Source of the DNA: Euglena gracilis
Taxonomy: Eukaryota > Euglenida > Euglenophyceae > Euglenales
Direction: 5' to 3'
Length of the DNA stretch: 64,000 bases
Assembly (NCBI GenBank): GCA_039621445.1
Contig: CP154954.1
Location: forward strand, 7,690,634 to 7,754,633
The notes beneath the pieces were generated by a model that saw nothing but the letters and a program-made list of their open reading frames with translations, was not told where the DNA came from and did no database searches. Each line of letters opens with the position of its first letter. The stretch's first letter is position 1. Shown here one piece after another: positions 44,101 through 59,233 of this stretch. A program made the position numbers and the translations under genes.

Positions 44101-47100
44101 ATAACTGAAAAAATAACGCCCAAAAAAAAACGCATCGCTAACCAACGACCTTCGATCTCTAAGCCAATTCTCAGCCAGGAACAGAATAAAAAAAAAGCAT
44201 CATTGTCCCCTTGGCTTGGGGTCTCTATGAAGAAAGGAATTTCACCACGGGGAGATGGAGAACAGGGGCTTTTTTTAAGACCGGGGGAGTCCCCCCCCCC
44301 CCACCCACCCCCTGGGGGCCCCGGGGGGGTCCCGAGGGACCCACTCAATTTTCCCGAAAATGGCCAAAAATCGCAAAAAATGCTAAAAATAGCTCCTTTT
44401 CACAAATTTTCGGCGCCTTCGGCGCTGAAAAGTACACCCCACTCCCCCTGGGGGGACCCCCCGAGAGGCGGGGGGGCTCGGCCGGACCCCACCACCCTAA
44501 CAAGACTAAAAAAAACCCTGATGGAGAAATCAAGCATCCTTAGACCATATTTACTTTGAGGACCCCCGCAACACAGTGGTACAATTTTGGAGGCACGCTG
44601 CCATCCCCTGGAGTGATATGTGGAGGACGAGGAGGGGGTCAGGCCGGGAGCGCCGCAGACTCCTCCCATAGTACCTGCCATACATTGCCAGGCTCCTGCA
44701 TGCGAGCGCTCAAGCGGTCCGCCACATCTCGTTTGAGAGCACAGAAAACAGATTCACGAATAGAACCTCGAGAAACCACAAAGAACCCGAGAAAGCAAAA
44801 GCAGGTTCAGATGTTTATGAGATTTGCATAAAATCTGTTTACATAATATGCATGGACACATGCAAATGAAAATGGAATCATCACATAATTATCTATTGAT
44901 CTATTGTCTTTTTTAATTACAGTATCTATTTCATATTCAATATCCAATATGTGCATGTAACATGATAATTGAAATTGTAACAATGGACGATTTATTTCAT
45001 TAAAAAATCAACAACACAAGAACACACGCGAAAATGACAAAACATATGACTTTTCAGAGCAACTTCCCAGGCCACGGGGATGCGGCGCACAGTGCAGCTC
45101 CCGGGCCTCGTGGGGTCCCACCGTGCAGCCCGTGTTGAGGCCATGCTCCCGGTCGAAGTCTGCCAGCCGGGCGGCACTGAAGTCCTTCGGGGAGTACCAC
45201 CGCACGAAGTCGACGAGGCACGGGTCGAACGGGTTGGCCGCCTTGAACGCCTGCATGTCCGACTGTGGTTGAGAAGAAGGGAACAGGAAACAGCAAACGC
45301 GAGACACGACCAGGAATGCAGCATGAACCCTAAAAAAAGCGACCCAAAAAAAATGCAAAGGGGCATATTTTCCCCCCGAAAGGAGTAGTAAGATCAGCTG
45401 GGCGAGTTGGGCGGGTGTGGGAAGTTGAGCAGGTTTTCCAAGGGGCAGACTCATCAGGGAACACGTACACATAGCATGTTACAAGATGGTGTATCAACAT
45501 ACGGCACAGGACACAAAAGACATCGCAAAAGATGCACAGACGCACACACGATAAGCAAGAACGATCTTCTGAGCAAGAAAGGCAACAAAACACATCAATC
45601 TGGAAGACAAGTGAGCCGTCAACCACATGTTTCAAAAATGATGTGATTCCATTCGGGCCTTAGGTTCTTGACACCATTTCATATATTTCATATTTCATAC
45701 CATTTCATATTTCATTTCATATTTCATATTTCACCACCAATGCCATTGGCAGCGTGCTCCGTCTGACAAAAGGAACTGGTGGCAAATGCAATTGTCTGTC
45801 TGTTGGGTGTGGGAATATCGTCCGTGATGCCACACCAACAGGAACGCCGCCCACACACCAAAACAAAATTGCACACGCCTGCAGCGAGCCAGTCTGCAGC
45901 CGAGTCCGCAGTCGGTGGGCCTCGCGCGAGGTGCCGAGGCGGGAGAACACCTCCTGCTGCTGGCCCACCATGTCCTCCGTGACTGGCAGCGGCTGCTGCG
46001 TAGCCGACAGGAGAGGTCGGCATTTCCAAGGCTCGGTCGCACCGGAACACCAACATCGTTTTCGGTGATTTGCACCATTTTCTGTTTATTTAAACCATAC
46101 CTTCATTCTTTGTTTCTTGTTTTTTTTCCTTCTTGTTTCTTGTTTTTATTTTTACCACTTTCTGTGCCTGAAAAGAATACATTGGTCTGTTGCTGTTGAA
46201 TGGGGTCTGTGGATGTCGAGGAGTGAATTATGGCCCTGCAAGCATCTGCACAAAAAAAATGAGCGAAGTGAAATGAAAAATGAAAACAAAAAAATTTGAG
46301 ACAAATTTCGTTGTTGTTTTTTTGCAACCTCTGCGCGCAGCTCCGGAAGAGAAAAAAAGTAAATTAATAATTCAATTTGGGACTTTGGTTTAAGGTTAAG
46401 GGGGTGGAGATGATGGGTCCGCATCACCCCAGCATTGGATCTGGACCACCCTCCGTCTTACCCCCCTCCCGGGTCGGGCTGTCGGGACCCCTCCCGCTAC
46501 CACCAACCTCAAAACCGAAGCTGGTTCCATCACTGGACGTCCCTCAGTAGTGATGTCAGCATCCCCAAACTTGGACAAACGGTGGGCTTCCATGGCATTC
46601 CCTGAGTTGTGTCAGAAAACAAGGACGGGTGCAGGTCAAACATGCACTCAGACACAGTTGAAGAGCTGGCCGCATGGCAACCCTGCTGGGGCTGGCGCGG
46701 TTCAGAAACTGGCCCCGACCCTACCCCGCGGACCAGCATTCCCCGCCGTCCATTCCCCACCCAGGTGACTTGCAACCGACACTGACACTGACGTTCCGCG
46801 CGCCTTTCGCCGCGGTGTGCTTCACCGAATTTCCCAAATTTATCACTGTGGACCTGTCAACTGGTTTGCGACCGAAAAACAAACTGAGCCCCATTCTGGT
46901 GGTGCAACCCGGTTCCCACTTCCACGGCACATCTGTGCCCCGAACCTTGCAAACACCACAGGCCACCTTGCCACATGGCAGCGGGCCCCTCGGCGGGATG
47001 AAAAGCGCGCGGCCAGACCGCAACAGCGCCGCGTCGCCCAGCGGCCGCAGCGCCCCCAGCCGGCCCTCCGCGTGCAACGCCGGCGCCGGGCTGGCGGGGC

Positions 47101-48701
47101 CGCCCGTCGCCGCCGCCGGAAAGGGGCTCTGCGTGGGGCTGCCGCTGTCGGGCTGGAGGAGTGAAGGGTTTGCACAGATGTCTGTGTGGGTGTGTGTGTG
47201 CGTGTGCGTGTGCGTGTGCGTGTGCGTGTGCGTGTGCGTGTGCGTGTGCGTGTGCGTGTGCGTGTGCGTGGGCGTGCGCGTGGGCGTGCGCGTGTGGGTG
47301 CGCGTGCGCGTGCGCGTGCGCGTGCGCGTGCGCGTGCGCGTGCGCGTGCGCGTGCGCGTGCGCGTGCGCGTGCGCGTGCGCGTGCGTGCGCGTGCGCGTG
47401 CGCGTGCGCGTGCGCGTGAGCGTGCGCGTGCGAGTGCGCGTGCGAGAGCGTGCGCGTGCGCGTGAGAGTGCGAGTGTGCGCGTGCGCGTGCGCGTGCGCG
47501 TGCGCGTGCGTGTGTGCGTGCGTGCGCGTGTGAGCGTGCGCGTGCGCGTGCGCGTGCGCGTGCGCGTGGCGTCGCGTGCGCGTGCGCGTGCGCGTGCGCG
47601 TGCGCGTGCGTGCGTGAGAGTGAGCGTGAGTGCGCGTGCGCGTGCGCGTGCGTGCGCGTGCGCGTGCGCGTGCGCGTGCGCGTGCGCGTGAGAGTGAGAG
47701 TGCGCGTGTGCGTGTGCGTGTGCGTGCGAGTGCGTGTGCGTGTGCGCGTGCGCGTGTGCGTGCGTGTGCGCGTGTGCGTGCGCGTGCGCGTGCGCGTGCG
47801 CGTGCGCGTGCGCGTGCGCGTGCGCGTGCGCGTGCGCGTGTGTGTGTGCGTGTGCGTGAGAGCGTGCGCGTGCGCGTGCGCGTGCGCGTGCGCGTGCGCG
47901 TGCGCGTGCGCGTGTGCGCGTGCGCGTGCGCGTGCGCGTGCGCGTGAGCGTGCGCGTGCGCGTGAGCGCGTGCGCGTGAGAGTGCGCGTGCGCGTGCGCG
48001 TGAGAGTGCGCGTGCGCTGAGCGCGCGTGCGCGCGCGTGCGAGTGCGCGTGCGTGCGAGTGCGCGTGCGCGTGCGCGTGAGCGTGCGCGTGAGAGTGAGA
48101 GTGCGAGTGCGCGTGCGCGTGCGCGTGCGCGTGAGAGTGCGCGTGCGCGTGCGAGTGCGCGTGCGCGTGCGCGTGAGAGTGCGAGTGAGAGTGCGCGTGA
48201 TGTGCGCGTGCAGGTGAGAGTGCGCGTGCGCGTGAGCGTGGTGAGCGTGCGCGTGCGCGTGCGCGTGAGCGTGCGCGTGCGCGTGCGCGGCGCGTGAGAG
48301 TGCGCGTGCGCGTGGAGAGTGCGCGTGCGAGTGAGTGCGTGTTGCGCGTGCGAGTGCGCGTGCGCGTGCGCGTGCGCGTGAGGGCGTAGAGTGAGCGTGC
48401 GCGTGAGAGTGCGAGTGCGCGTGAGCGTGAGAGTGCGCGTGCCGTGCGCGTGCGAGTGAGAGTGCGGAGCGTGAGCGTGAGAGTGCGCGTGAGAGTGCGA
48501 GCGTGAGTGAGCGTGAGAGAGAGTGAGAGTGAGAGTGAGAGTGTGAGTGAGAGTGTGAGAGTGAGCGAGTGAGAGTGCGAGTGAGAGGTGAGAGTGAGAG
48601 TGAGAAGTGAGAGTGTGACGTGTGAGAGTGAGCGTGAGTGAGCGTGACGAGAGATGGTGAGAGTGAGAGTGAGAGTGAGAGTGAGTGTGAGAGTGAGAGT
48701 G

Positions 48702-48785
<84 letters not shown>

Positions 48786-49028
48786 TGAGTGTGAGTGTGA
48801 GTGTGAGTGTGAGTGTGAGTGTGAGTGTGAGTGTGAGTGTGAGTGTGAGTGTGAGTGTGAGTGTGAGTGTGAGTGTGAGTGTGGTGTGTGTGTGTGTGTG
48901 GTGTGTGTGTGTGTGTGGTGTGTGTGTGGTGTGTGGTGTGTGTGTGTGTGTGTGTGGTGTGTGTGTGTGGTGTGTGTGTGTGTGTGTGTGGTGTGTGTGT
49001 GGTGTGTGTGTGTGGTGTGTGTGTGTGT

Positions 49029-49087
<59 letters not shown>

Positions 49088-52000
49088 GTGGGTGGGTGGC
49101 GGGCGCGGGCGGGCGGGTGGGCGTTGTGTTGTGTTGTGCGCTGTGTGTACGTGTGTTGGGAGGGTAAAAGCTACTTTTGAACTACCCGGGGAGAGGGGGG
49201 GTGCCTTTTTTTTTGTGCTATGGGGTGTCTGCCCATGACTGCCCACCCGGGGGGGGGGACTTAAAAAGAAGCCTGGTTGGGTGGGAGGGGAATCGCAACC
49301 CTGTGGAGTGTGGTGGTCTAGCCGGCCAGCACCTGTTTCCGAGTCAGCAGCCCGGCAGGTCTGAGGCCCGGAGTTGACTGAGAAAAGCTGGATCCAGCTC
49401 AGACCAGCCAAACCATTGCAGTGCACAAAAAAAAGTCCGAATGGTGTGCATTGAAGGGGTTGGGAGGGGGGGGGGGTGAATTTCGTGCATTCAGGGGCGT
49501 GTTTCTCTTTGGATGGAAACCTGCACCATCCCCCCACCGTGCAACTTCCTCTGAGGGTTCATTCTGCTGTCATCGAGACAAGGCAAAGATAGGTTCGATA
49601 CTTTTCTGGGACTAGTTAACCTGCATTGGCACAGGTAGACACCTGTTTCGAGTGATGGAGGGTTCTACCCAAGCTAATTAAAAGGTCGGTCGGTCCCACC
49701 AAAAGGGCCAACCCTCCTGACACGAGGGGAGGGGGGAGGGGGGCATGTTCTCATCTGATGTTGGCATGTCTAAAAAGGTGGTGGAAATGTGCTGCGGAAA
49801 TGGGCAGAATTGTATACTGTACAAGAGGCTTCACAAAGAAAGGTGCTGCAACCAATATTTTGGTTGAGTTTTATTTGCCGTGCTTCAGGGGTGTAGGCAG
49901 ATACCCCCTCCCCCTTCAGCCGTTGTCCAACGCCACTAATGTTCGTCTCCAACACGGGGGGGGGGGGGAGTGGCACACCTCGATGTCCTCGTCCCCCAAA
50001 TCAAGGTCCCATCCGTCCGTTTCGCTGGTGAGTGGGGTTGGGGGATGGCTGCCTTGGGAAGGGGCCAAGGCCAAGATGAGACGACAGGCACAGGCGTCCC
50101 TTAGCGAAGAGCAAACTTAGGAATGAGCAAGAAAGCTGCAATGGCAAAGAAGAGGGGCCCTCCGTGGAGGGCGCGACATGGACCCTCAAAAAAGCGACGC
50201 AAAAAAATAAAATAAAAGCAAATAAACAAAAAAACGAGAAAAAAAACGCAAATTGTACGAAATCAAAAACAGCAAAAAAAAAACACAAAAAAGACGCATT
50301 TGCGCCCCCCCCCATGTCAACACCAAGCTGTCTGGACAACAGTACAGCACTCTCCTGGGAGATGGCGGTTTACCCAAGGGGTTCCCCCTCCGTTCATTCT
50401 AATTGTCAAGTAAAAGAACCATGATTCACAATTACGGAACCAGACCACTTGTGCGAACTCTGCGATTGCATTCCCACAGGAGGGAGGCTTTCCCAACCTG
50501 AAGGGGAAGCCCTCTCCACGCGGCAAGCTGCGAGAAATGCACGTTTCGACTGCCTCTCGCCCCACAGCTCATGGCAGCCATGGCACGGGAACCACCGTCC
50601 GCTGTTGTGCAATGCATGCGTTCACCATCTGCAGCTTCTGTGTGTGCGATGGGCCGGAGAACCGGGCTGGAGAACGAATTAGCACGGGGGCGTTTGGAGG
50701 CACCCAGCACATGGGGAGCAAATTTCCCGTCAAGAGTGCGTGATACAGCGCGAAGTCATGCTCCTGCACCACAATATCCTCATCAATAGATCAAGGGCGG
50801 TTCAATTTGAACAAATCATCCACACATGCAAATTGAAAAAGAGGGAGGAAATCGAGCACCTGCAGTTTTTTGTCATTTTCTGTTTTTATTTTTCCCCCCA
50901 AGAAAAGAGACAGAGACTTCAAACCATGGAAATATGAAAGAAAAACCTTGGGCGGAACAAATTGAATTCTCATGCCTTGAGCTTTTGAATTGCTCCAAGA
51001 AATTTCTCAGGGGTTGGTGGCCAGGGGTTGGTGGCCATGATGCATGTCATTGGCGGGCAGGCACACGCCTGGTGGAGGAGGCAGGAACTCCAGTCCGGGG
51101 GGCCGGGGTGGACGTGGGGGAGCAGCGTCTCCCCCGCCTCCCAGAACAGCCGCACCGCCTCCGCGAAGCGCCGCCACAGCCGCAGCACCGCCGCCACGCT
51201 GTCCGCCGCGGAGCTCTGCTGCGGGCAACGGCCTCCGTTCGACCCCCCCCGACCCCGCCGCCGGCGGCCGGACAAGGTTGGGCGGGTCTTGGTTGGCCCC
51301 CAGGGCAGTGTGGGAAGGCCTGTTGGGGGTCGACCTCACCCGCCCATAGGGTTTCCGGACACCCACGCCACCACCCACCACAAGCACCGCCAAGGGAAAA
51401 GTCCTTTGGGCCGGAGGAAAGCGTTGGCCCAGAAATCGGCGGCCCCGGAAACATGGGAAGTCCTGGTGGGGGGGGTCCGACCACAAGGGTTTGGGGGTTC
51501 CCGTGCAGCCCTGGGTCTTGGAGCCTTGGGGTGCCCTGGGGCACCTGTCACGGAAGGAGGGTCGTGCCTGCCGGGGCGTGGAGAGAAATTGCCTGAACTG
51601 CATTTGTATGGAATTTTGGTGCCCTCGGTGCTGGAGAGCCCAACAGCACTTTGCCGAGGGGGTCGAATCTGGGTACTTTGGGGTGCCTGCCCAGGGAAGC
51701 AGGAGGGGGGGGGGGGTGCAGCATGGATCATCGAAAAACGCGAAGCAAGAAAATGCAAAAAAAAAATTGGAAACCCAGGTTTCATGTAAACTCAGGAGTA
51801 CCCCAGGAAGCACATTTTTTGTGCTGCAGAGGACCAAAATTTTTCACCTGCTCTGGGGAACTTTTTCACATACAAATCAAAATTAAATGAATATTTATTT
51901 TGTACATGCATGTATGTGTTGTTATGTCTGTATTTTGATCAGCTTTTGGAAAGCCTGATTCCAAAATTATGTGATTTGTTGGGGGGGAACTCCCCCAAAA

Positions 52001-55000
52001 ATGACAAAAAAATGGTAAAAAGTTTTGGTCTTGGGGGGATGCAAAATTGGCAAAAGTTAAAAAAAAACGCAAAAAACGTCTCCCCCACCCTTTGAAGCAG
52101 ACATGCCCCCACTGGTGACTGGTGGGGTCGGCCAGGCCAAAATCCAGCCTGCTTACACCCATCTGGGTGTGAACAGGAGTGGTCATTGGCCGGAGGGCGA
52201 CCACCTGGGCAGCCTGGTACGCCAGCAGGGCATGAGCAGACCCCGGGCGAAGGGGAATCATTGGACGATGGTGCAGTCCGTGGGGGAGGAGGGGGAAACA
52301 TGCTGTTTGTATTTTTTGTCTTTTTCGCATTTTTGTGGAGTTGCTTTGTGGTGCAGCTATTCACCTGTCCATGTGCAAATGTTTTGCCCCCCCCCCGACC
52401 ACGGTATTGACCAACCAACCTGCCTGGATCAGTCAAGTTCTGGAGTAAACTAGTTGAACGAGTGAATGCAACACGAAGGGGGGGGGTGCCTTGTGATATG
52501 GGGTGCGTGCACGTAGCAGGCATACTCATCGGGGTATTTCACCCTGTCTGCCTGTGTCTGGGATTTCTGAATAATACACCCCCCTCCACACTGTGAAAGT
52601 AAAAAATGAAAAAACCATTGATTTCCTGTTGAAAACAGCATATAGTACAAAAATATGGTACAACAAATTGAACAGCATTGACGTCAAAAAAAAGATTCAA
52701 GAATCGAAATTCTTCAAAATATTGAGTTTTTTAATGTTCATTTTGAGGGTCTTTTTTTCAGTTTTTGAATCCCCTGCACCACGCTTTGGATGCCCAAACA
52801 ATATATTCCCTGGGCAGGTCTCTTGGGGGGTCTCTCTGCGGCTCTCTGCGGCAGGTGGGTGGGGAGCGGAGTGGGTTAGAGGTGGCGGAGAAAGGCAATT
52901 AGGAAAATGCGGTGCAAAGCAGCCCAACCAAAACTCACGGGGCCTGAGTTTGAGTCCCTGCGGGGGGTCCGGGGCCTGGGCCGGCATGGTGTCCGGGGCG
53001 TAGAGGGAGAGGGCGGGGCTGGCCAGGCCGGGCGGCCCCTCGGGGGGCAGGCACTGGAGGGAGGGCGAGAAGACGGCCTGGACGTACTCCAGCGCCTGAG
53101 ACGGGGGAGAAGGGCCGGGGGGAGCCCACCGTAACGACACGCCGGAGTGGGTGGGCGACACGCACCAAACCGACACGGGGCCTACATGATCCCGACACTT
53201 ACAGTTTGCTCCACACATATTTTTTTGTGGTTTCTGAAAATAGGTCGGAAGACAGTCTTACAGCGAGAGTTCAGCGGCCCAACCTGAACCAGCATCCTGC
53301 TGCCGGGGCCGTTGGAACGGGATATCATTTCTCGGCCGTGCACAGCCTGCAATGTGCAAGGTCGGGAATATCCGAAATGTTAAAAATAAAAAAATGTTAA
53401 AAAAATAAAAAATTGTTAATAATAAAAAACAACAGGAAGATTCTCTTTGGGGGAAAGCATTTGAGACACAATGGTCACGGGGGGGGGGGGGGGCACCTGC
53501 TCCTCGGTCAAGAGGTGGGTCTGGTGGTGGGCGAGCAGGGTGCCCACCCGCAGCACCAGTGCCCCGGCGTCCCGCCCGGTGGCCACCAGCACGTCGCACT
53601 GCTTGCGCCGGGAAAGAAACATCTCAGGCGGGGAAACGCACTCGTGGTGGATCGGGCGTCCCAAATGCACAAATCAGCCAGAAATATATACATGTATATA
53701 TAATATTTTTAAAATAAATTTTATAATATATAATATATGTTACATAAAACATGATATAATATATTATGTATAATACATAATACATGACACATAATGTATA
53801 ATATATAATATATGATATAAATAGATAATACTGATATGTAATATATAATAATATATATATATATTAATATATAATATATAATATATAAGATATATAATAT
53901 ATAATCTCTATCTTAATATTATATTTCTCCTCTATATATTATCTCTATATCTATCTCTTAATATATATATATATTATATTATTATCTATCTCTCCTCTCC
54001 TATCTATTCTCTCCTATCTATTAATGTATCTAATCTCTGTCTCCTCTCTCCTCTCTCCTCTTATCTATCTCTCTCCTCTCTCATCTCCTCTTCCTCTCTC
54101 TCTCTGTATATTATCTATATATCCTATCTCCTATATATTATATATATATATATATATCTCCTCTTATCTATATATATATATTATCTTATGTATATATATC
54201 TCTCTCTCTCCTCTCCTATATATATATCCTCTCTCCTCTCTCCTCTCTCCTCTCTCCTCTCTCCTCTTATCTTATATCTCCTCTCTCCTGTATTATTTTT
54301 TTCTCTCCTCTCCCCTCTGTCCTCTTTCCTCTCTCCTATGGTCTCTCCTCTCTTTCTCTCTCTTCTCTTTCTCTTCTCTCTTCCTCTTCTCTCTTCCTCT
54401 TTCTCTCTCTTCTCTTCCTCTCTCCTCTGTGGTCTCTTTCGTCTCCCTCTGTTTTGTCTCCTCTCTCCTGTCTCCTGTCTCCTGTCTCCTGTGTTGTTTT
54501 TTTTCCTTTGTGTCTCTGTGGCTTGTTTTCTCTCTATTGTCTGTCTTTGTCCTCTTGTCTTAATTTATCTTCTCCTCCCCCCATATTCTTATAATATAAT
54601 GTGGTATGTATTTTCAAATATTTCATATAATGTATGGTATATGATATATAATACGTAACATATAATACATAATATATAAATACACAATCTATAATATGTA
54701 ATATGTAATATGTAATATGCAATATGCAATATGTATATATAATATAATAGATATGAATAAAAACAACATGAAAAAAATTAGTCACATTAATAATGTTTTT
54801 TCATTCATCCTGAAAAAAATAGTAAAGAATACACCCAAAAAATTATACGAATTAGGATGCAAAAAGATTAAATTTTCAATTTATTTTTTACCGTTTAAAA
54901 TTAATTTTTTCATCTTATCCTAAACCACACAGAATTAATTGACAATTATTATCAAAAAAAATCATGCGTGGATGCAGAGATGGGAGAGTGAGTTGAATTG

Positions 55001-58000
55001 TTAGTTGCACTGTATGAGGTGGAGCACGGTGGGCATGTGGCACTTTTGTCTTACCATTTCCTTGCAGGATTGTTTGCTGTCACAAAATCATATGTCAAAA
55101 ATCGGACAGTTTATTGAACACATGCAGAGCGAGAGCCCCCCCCCCCCCCAATCCATTGCTTTATTTGGGGTTTCAGAAAAATCTGCCCAAAAGAGTTCGC
55201 CAATTCTTGGGAGGAGCCGGATTTGGTTTTCTGCGCGACTGCGTGTCCTTCAATTCTTCGATCCAAACAGCGAAACAACTTCGCTTCGCTTCGACTTCGC
55301 TTCACTTCGCTACTTCGTCCCAATGAAGAAGAACGATTGGGGAAAACACAATTTGACAGTGAGAACACTCGTCCCACACCAGCACTCCCTCCCCCAAAAA
55401 AGGAACGTAGAGCCTTGAATAGCACAGCTTGGAATGGCATTGGTCGCTCGTGGCTTCTCCTTTGAATTCCTTTTTCTTCATTTTGGGGGTTTCTTGCATT
55501 TGGGTGTCGGTCGGTTTGTTCCCAAAGGTTGCTTAAAGGGGGAACATTTGATTGAGTCCGTCAATCAAGTGGACGCACTTGATTGCCCAGCGCAGCCATA
55601 GACACACTTATGGCCAGTTTCCCCCCCCCCATGACCCTGTCCTGGGGGGTCCTGGGGGGGCCCTGGGGGGGTCTTGGGGGGGTCCTGGGGGGGGGTCCTG
55701 GGGGGTCTTGGGGGGGTCCTGGGGGGGGGGGTCCTGGGGGGGGTCTTGGGGGGTCCTGGGGGGGTCCTGGGGGGGTCCTGGGGGGGTCCTGGGGGGGGTC
55801 GTGGGGGGGGGGGGGGAACTGGCCATGACTCCATAGACAAGAACCTTTGCCCGGGCTACCCAAGAGCGGTCCCCGCCGGGCCGGAAATCGCGATCCGAAA
55901 GCCCCTGCGCCTGGTACTGGTGCTCCAGCACCACATCCGTGGCGGGGCGTCTCACGGAACAGGCACAACCCCCACGGCGCACATGAGAAGCGTGAGCTCC
56001 AAAACCCCCCCTGGCGTTTCAAAGGGAGGCATGGTGATGGAATCGATCGGGGTGAACTCCTGACTTGCGTCTTTCGAAACTGGCGAATGCTGAAGAAAGG
56101 GAAGAGCAAGTGGCTCGCGGGAGTCCCTTTTTTATTGGGCTAATCCCCCCCCCCCATGGGATGGACAATGTAGCCCTGGTGGTGTCAAACAAGTGCAGAT
56201 TTCTTGAAATGGTCAAAAATGAAGTTTTCCCCACAGCGCAAATCATGTCTGGCACAGCCCCACTGAAACTCTAGTCCAGGGGGGTGGAGGGGGGGGAATT
56301 GGTGAATACAGTTGGTAGGTTGAAGGTTGAATTGCTCTTGGAAAAGGGCAGGAGTCATTGGGGGGGGGGGGGATCAGAAGGGGACGCATGGGACCGTGGG
56401 ACCTCCCACTGAGGAACTCGCGGACCTGGTCACCCAGGAGGACACCGACCTCGCCAGCCGCACTCTGGAAGCGGCCAGAGGCGGAGGCTGCCAGGCAGGG
56501 GGTCTAAGTCCTGATCACAGTTGAACTTAGCGTCCCTCCCAGCATGGGGGGGGGGGCACTTTTTCCCAGGCAAAAAACCACCTGCGCACTTTCTTTGAAA
56601 ACCCACCCACACACGCACACCCACCCACCCAAAACCCACCCAAAACTCAAGCCTCTGTATATCTTTCCAGTCCGGCATTCAACCGGGCTGGACTGACCCA
56701 TGGCACACCACCCCCCCCCCCCGGGGCAAAACTCGCGTTGTCAAACGATGTCCCGAATTGCTGTGTGTGGCCTAAACACCCCCAAAATCATACACCCATA
56801 TGCATTTGGGGATCTGAAGTCGGGGTTCGGGGTATATTTTGGGGAGGGGGTGCATTATTTGGGAAAATTCATATTGCAAAAATTGGCACCCCCACTGGCC
56901 TCAGCGGGGGGTTATGGGGGGTAACCAGACGTCCAGATCTGACTCTCCATCTTTGCGGAAAGTGATTTAGGAGATAGGAAATAGAGTGGGTGTTTTTCAG
57001 ATGGTTCTCCAATTCGAGTCCCCCCGTTTTCTGTGAAGTTTTTCCTGCTTTTTCAGCAATGCTTAGTGTGTCGTTAGGAACTTGGAAAATGTCGCAGGAA
57101 ACAGAATGTGTTCTTTTTGTAAAATTTCTGCGAAGTTTCTCTCGGTCTTTTCTGCTTTATGTGTGCTTGAAGGATTTTGTTGTATATTGCAAAAATTGGC
57201 GCCCCCACTGGCCTCAGTGGGGGCAATGTGGGGAGGGGGGTAAACCCGAAAAAAAAATCCTGTTCCTGTATGCATTTTTGGAATCACTGTGAGATGCGCT
57301 TTCTATATCGAGGGTCGAAAAAAAGTGAAAACATTCTTTGCACAAAAAAGTTCGAAATGGACCCACCCACCCGCTCTCAAAAACCCACTTTTAGGGAGAA
57401 AGAGTTTAAAGAAGCACAGATCTCAGGTTGATTCGAAAACTTCTTTCCACTTTCAGGCCTTGAACGCTTCAGGGGACACTGGTGTTGCAACCGTGGGCCG
57501 TTGCAAACAGGCGCCACGCACCTGAATGGCGACCGTGGCAGGGTCAATGGCGTGCAGTTGGTCGCAGCAGGGGTTCAGGAACTTCTCCAGAACGTGCCTT
57601 TTAAAGTCATTTGTGCAGAGAGAACAAGCTGGACGGACCCAATCTCATCCCTGTCCATTGGTCCAGCAGCAGCTGTATGCTAAAAAAAAAAACTATCCAG
57701 AAAGTATCACATTATTTTTTGTTCCTGCAGCACAGTTGCATCACATTATTTTTTGTTCCTGCTGCATGCACACACCCACACACGCACACAACATGCATCC
57801 ACCACACACATAACACAACGCAATGGACACACACACACACACACACACAACACGCAAACAGTGGAAAGGAGACGGTTTCAATTTTTTTGTGGTCGGGAGG
57901 TTATATTGGGATTATCTCACCGGAATCACCCTTCCCTGCAGGTTCTGCATCAAAAGGGGGTGAGGAGCGATCCCATCCATCACTGAGGCTCTTGGCTAAA

Positions 58001-59155
58001 ACCCTGGGCTGCGACGATGTGCGGGGAGTCGTTCGGCAGGGCCGGCCAGCGGAGCTCGCAGCGCAGCTGCTCGATGGGGTCGGCGGTGGTGCCCCAGGTC
58101 ATCGACAGGCTGCAGGCCTGGGGCGGGGGAGCGGCCCTGTGCGGTGAGCGCACTCGTTCGCTGAGTCTCCTGAGTCTCAAAAGACCAAGCTGGCAAAACG
58201 AAACAAAAATGAAGGAGGAAAGGCGGAGATGATGCATTATTTGGGGGGGACACTGCTTTAAAACTAACCATTTCGTTTCTGTGAGAAGGTGGTTTGGAAC
58301 TTTGGCCAGGTGGGTGATGGATATTCCCCCCAAAAAATGGAATCAAAAATCTAGCATATAAACAAATTATTCTGTGTGTGACAGTCTGTCCTGTGAATTG
58401 TCAAAAGATAATTTTCTGCCTGAACACCAGAAGAAACGATTTGGAAAATACATGCTGCAACGCTGCTGGTTTCGGACATTTTACAGCGCCTTATCAACGA
58501 TCCCCCCTCCGAGGAGGCAGACCATCAAAATGCATCACATAACCCGAATGATGGGGGTTACTGCAATCCGACAAATGCAGAAACAACTGCCTAAACAATT
58601 TTTTGCTTTTCATATTGCACCTCTTTCTTGGGTTGATCGAGTGCTACGATTCAGAACTTAAACCCAGCTGTGTGTCAGTCTCGCGGCCTTTCCGCTTCAC
58701 TGTCTCCCACTGGCACATCACGGTTTGCACACCGGCACGGAGCCCAAGGGGCAGGTGACCTCCTGCCAGTCCTCGGCAGCGTAGCCGGCGATACTGTACG
58801 AGTGCTGCGCCGAGACCAGCAACGGGGGAGGGGGCCCCCCGCCCAGAAGGCGGCTTGGGCAAGCTGCTGTTCGGGGAGAGGTGGGACCGCTTGTCCGCTT
58901 TGAACACATTTGGGGCGCGACCATACCACATCAGTGGACGCTGCCCATGCTCCTCCATTCAAATCAGGTTGGTTCATCGCTTTATCTTCTCAGTCGGTCA
59001 GCCTTGCAGGCTTCTTCATGCACCAAACGCCGACGCAGGGGGGGACACAGGGGGGGGATGTCAGGGGGCGCCACAGCACAAAAATACCGTAAAATAAAAA
59101 TGAACTTTTTGGCAAAATTGAAAAACACCTTTAAAGAAGCAAAAAATCGTGACAA

Positions 59156-59233
<78 letters not shown>

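Noticed and set aside
46721-49537. 938-codon open frame on the minus strand
   Set aside because: It is almost entirely the 1.9-kb microsatellite read as Thr/His/Arg repeats. Only the short part at 46967-47152 is a real exon.
54024-54658. Plus-strand frames rich in Leu/Ser/Tyr around 54.0-54.7 kb
   Set aside because: They come from the CT-rich and AT-rich low-complexity tract.
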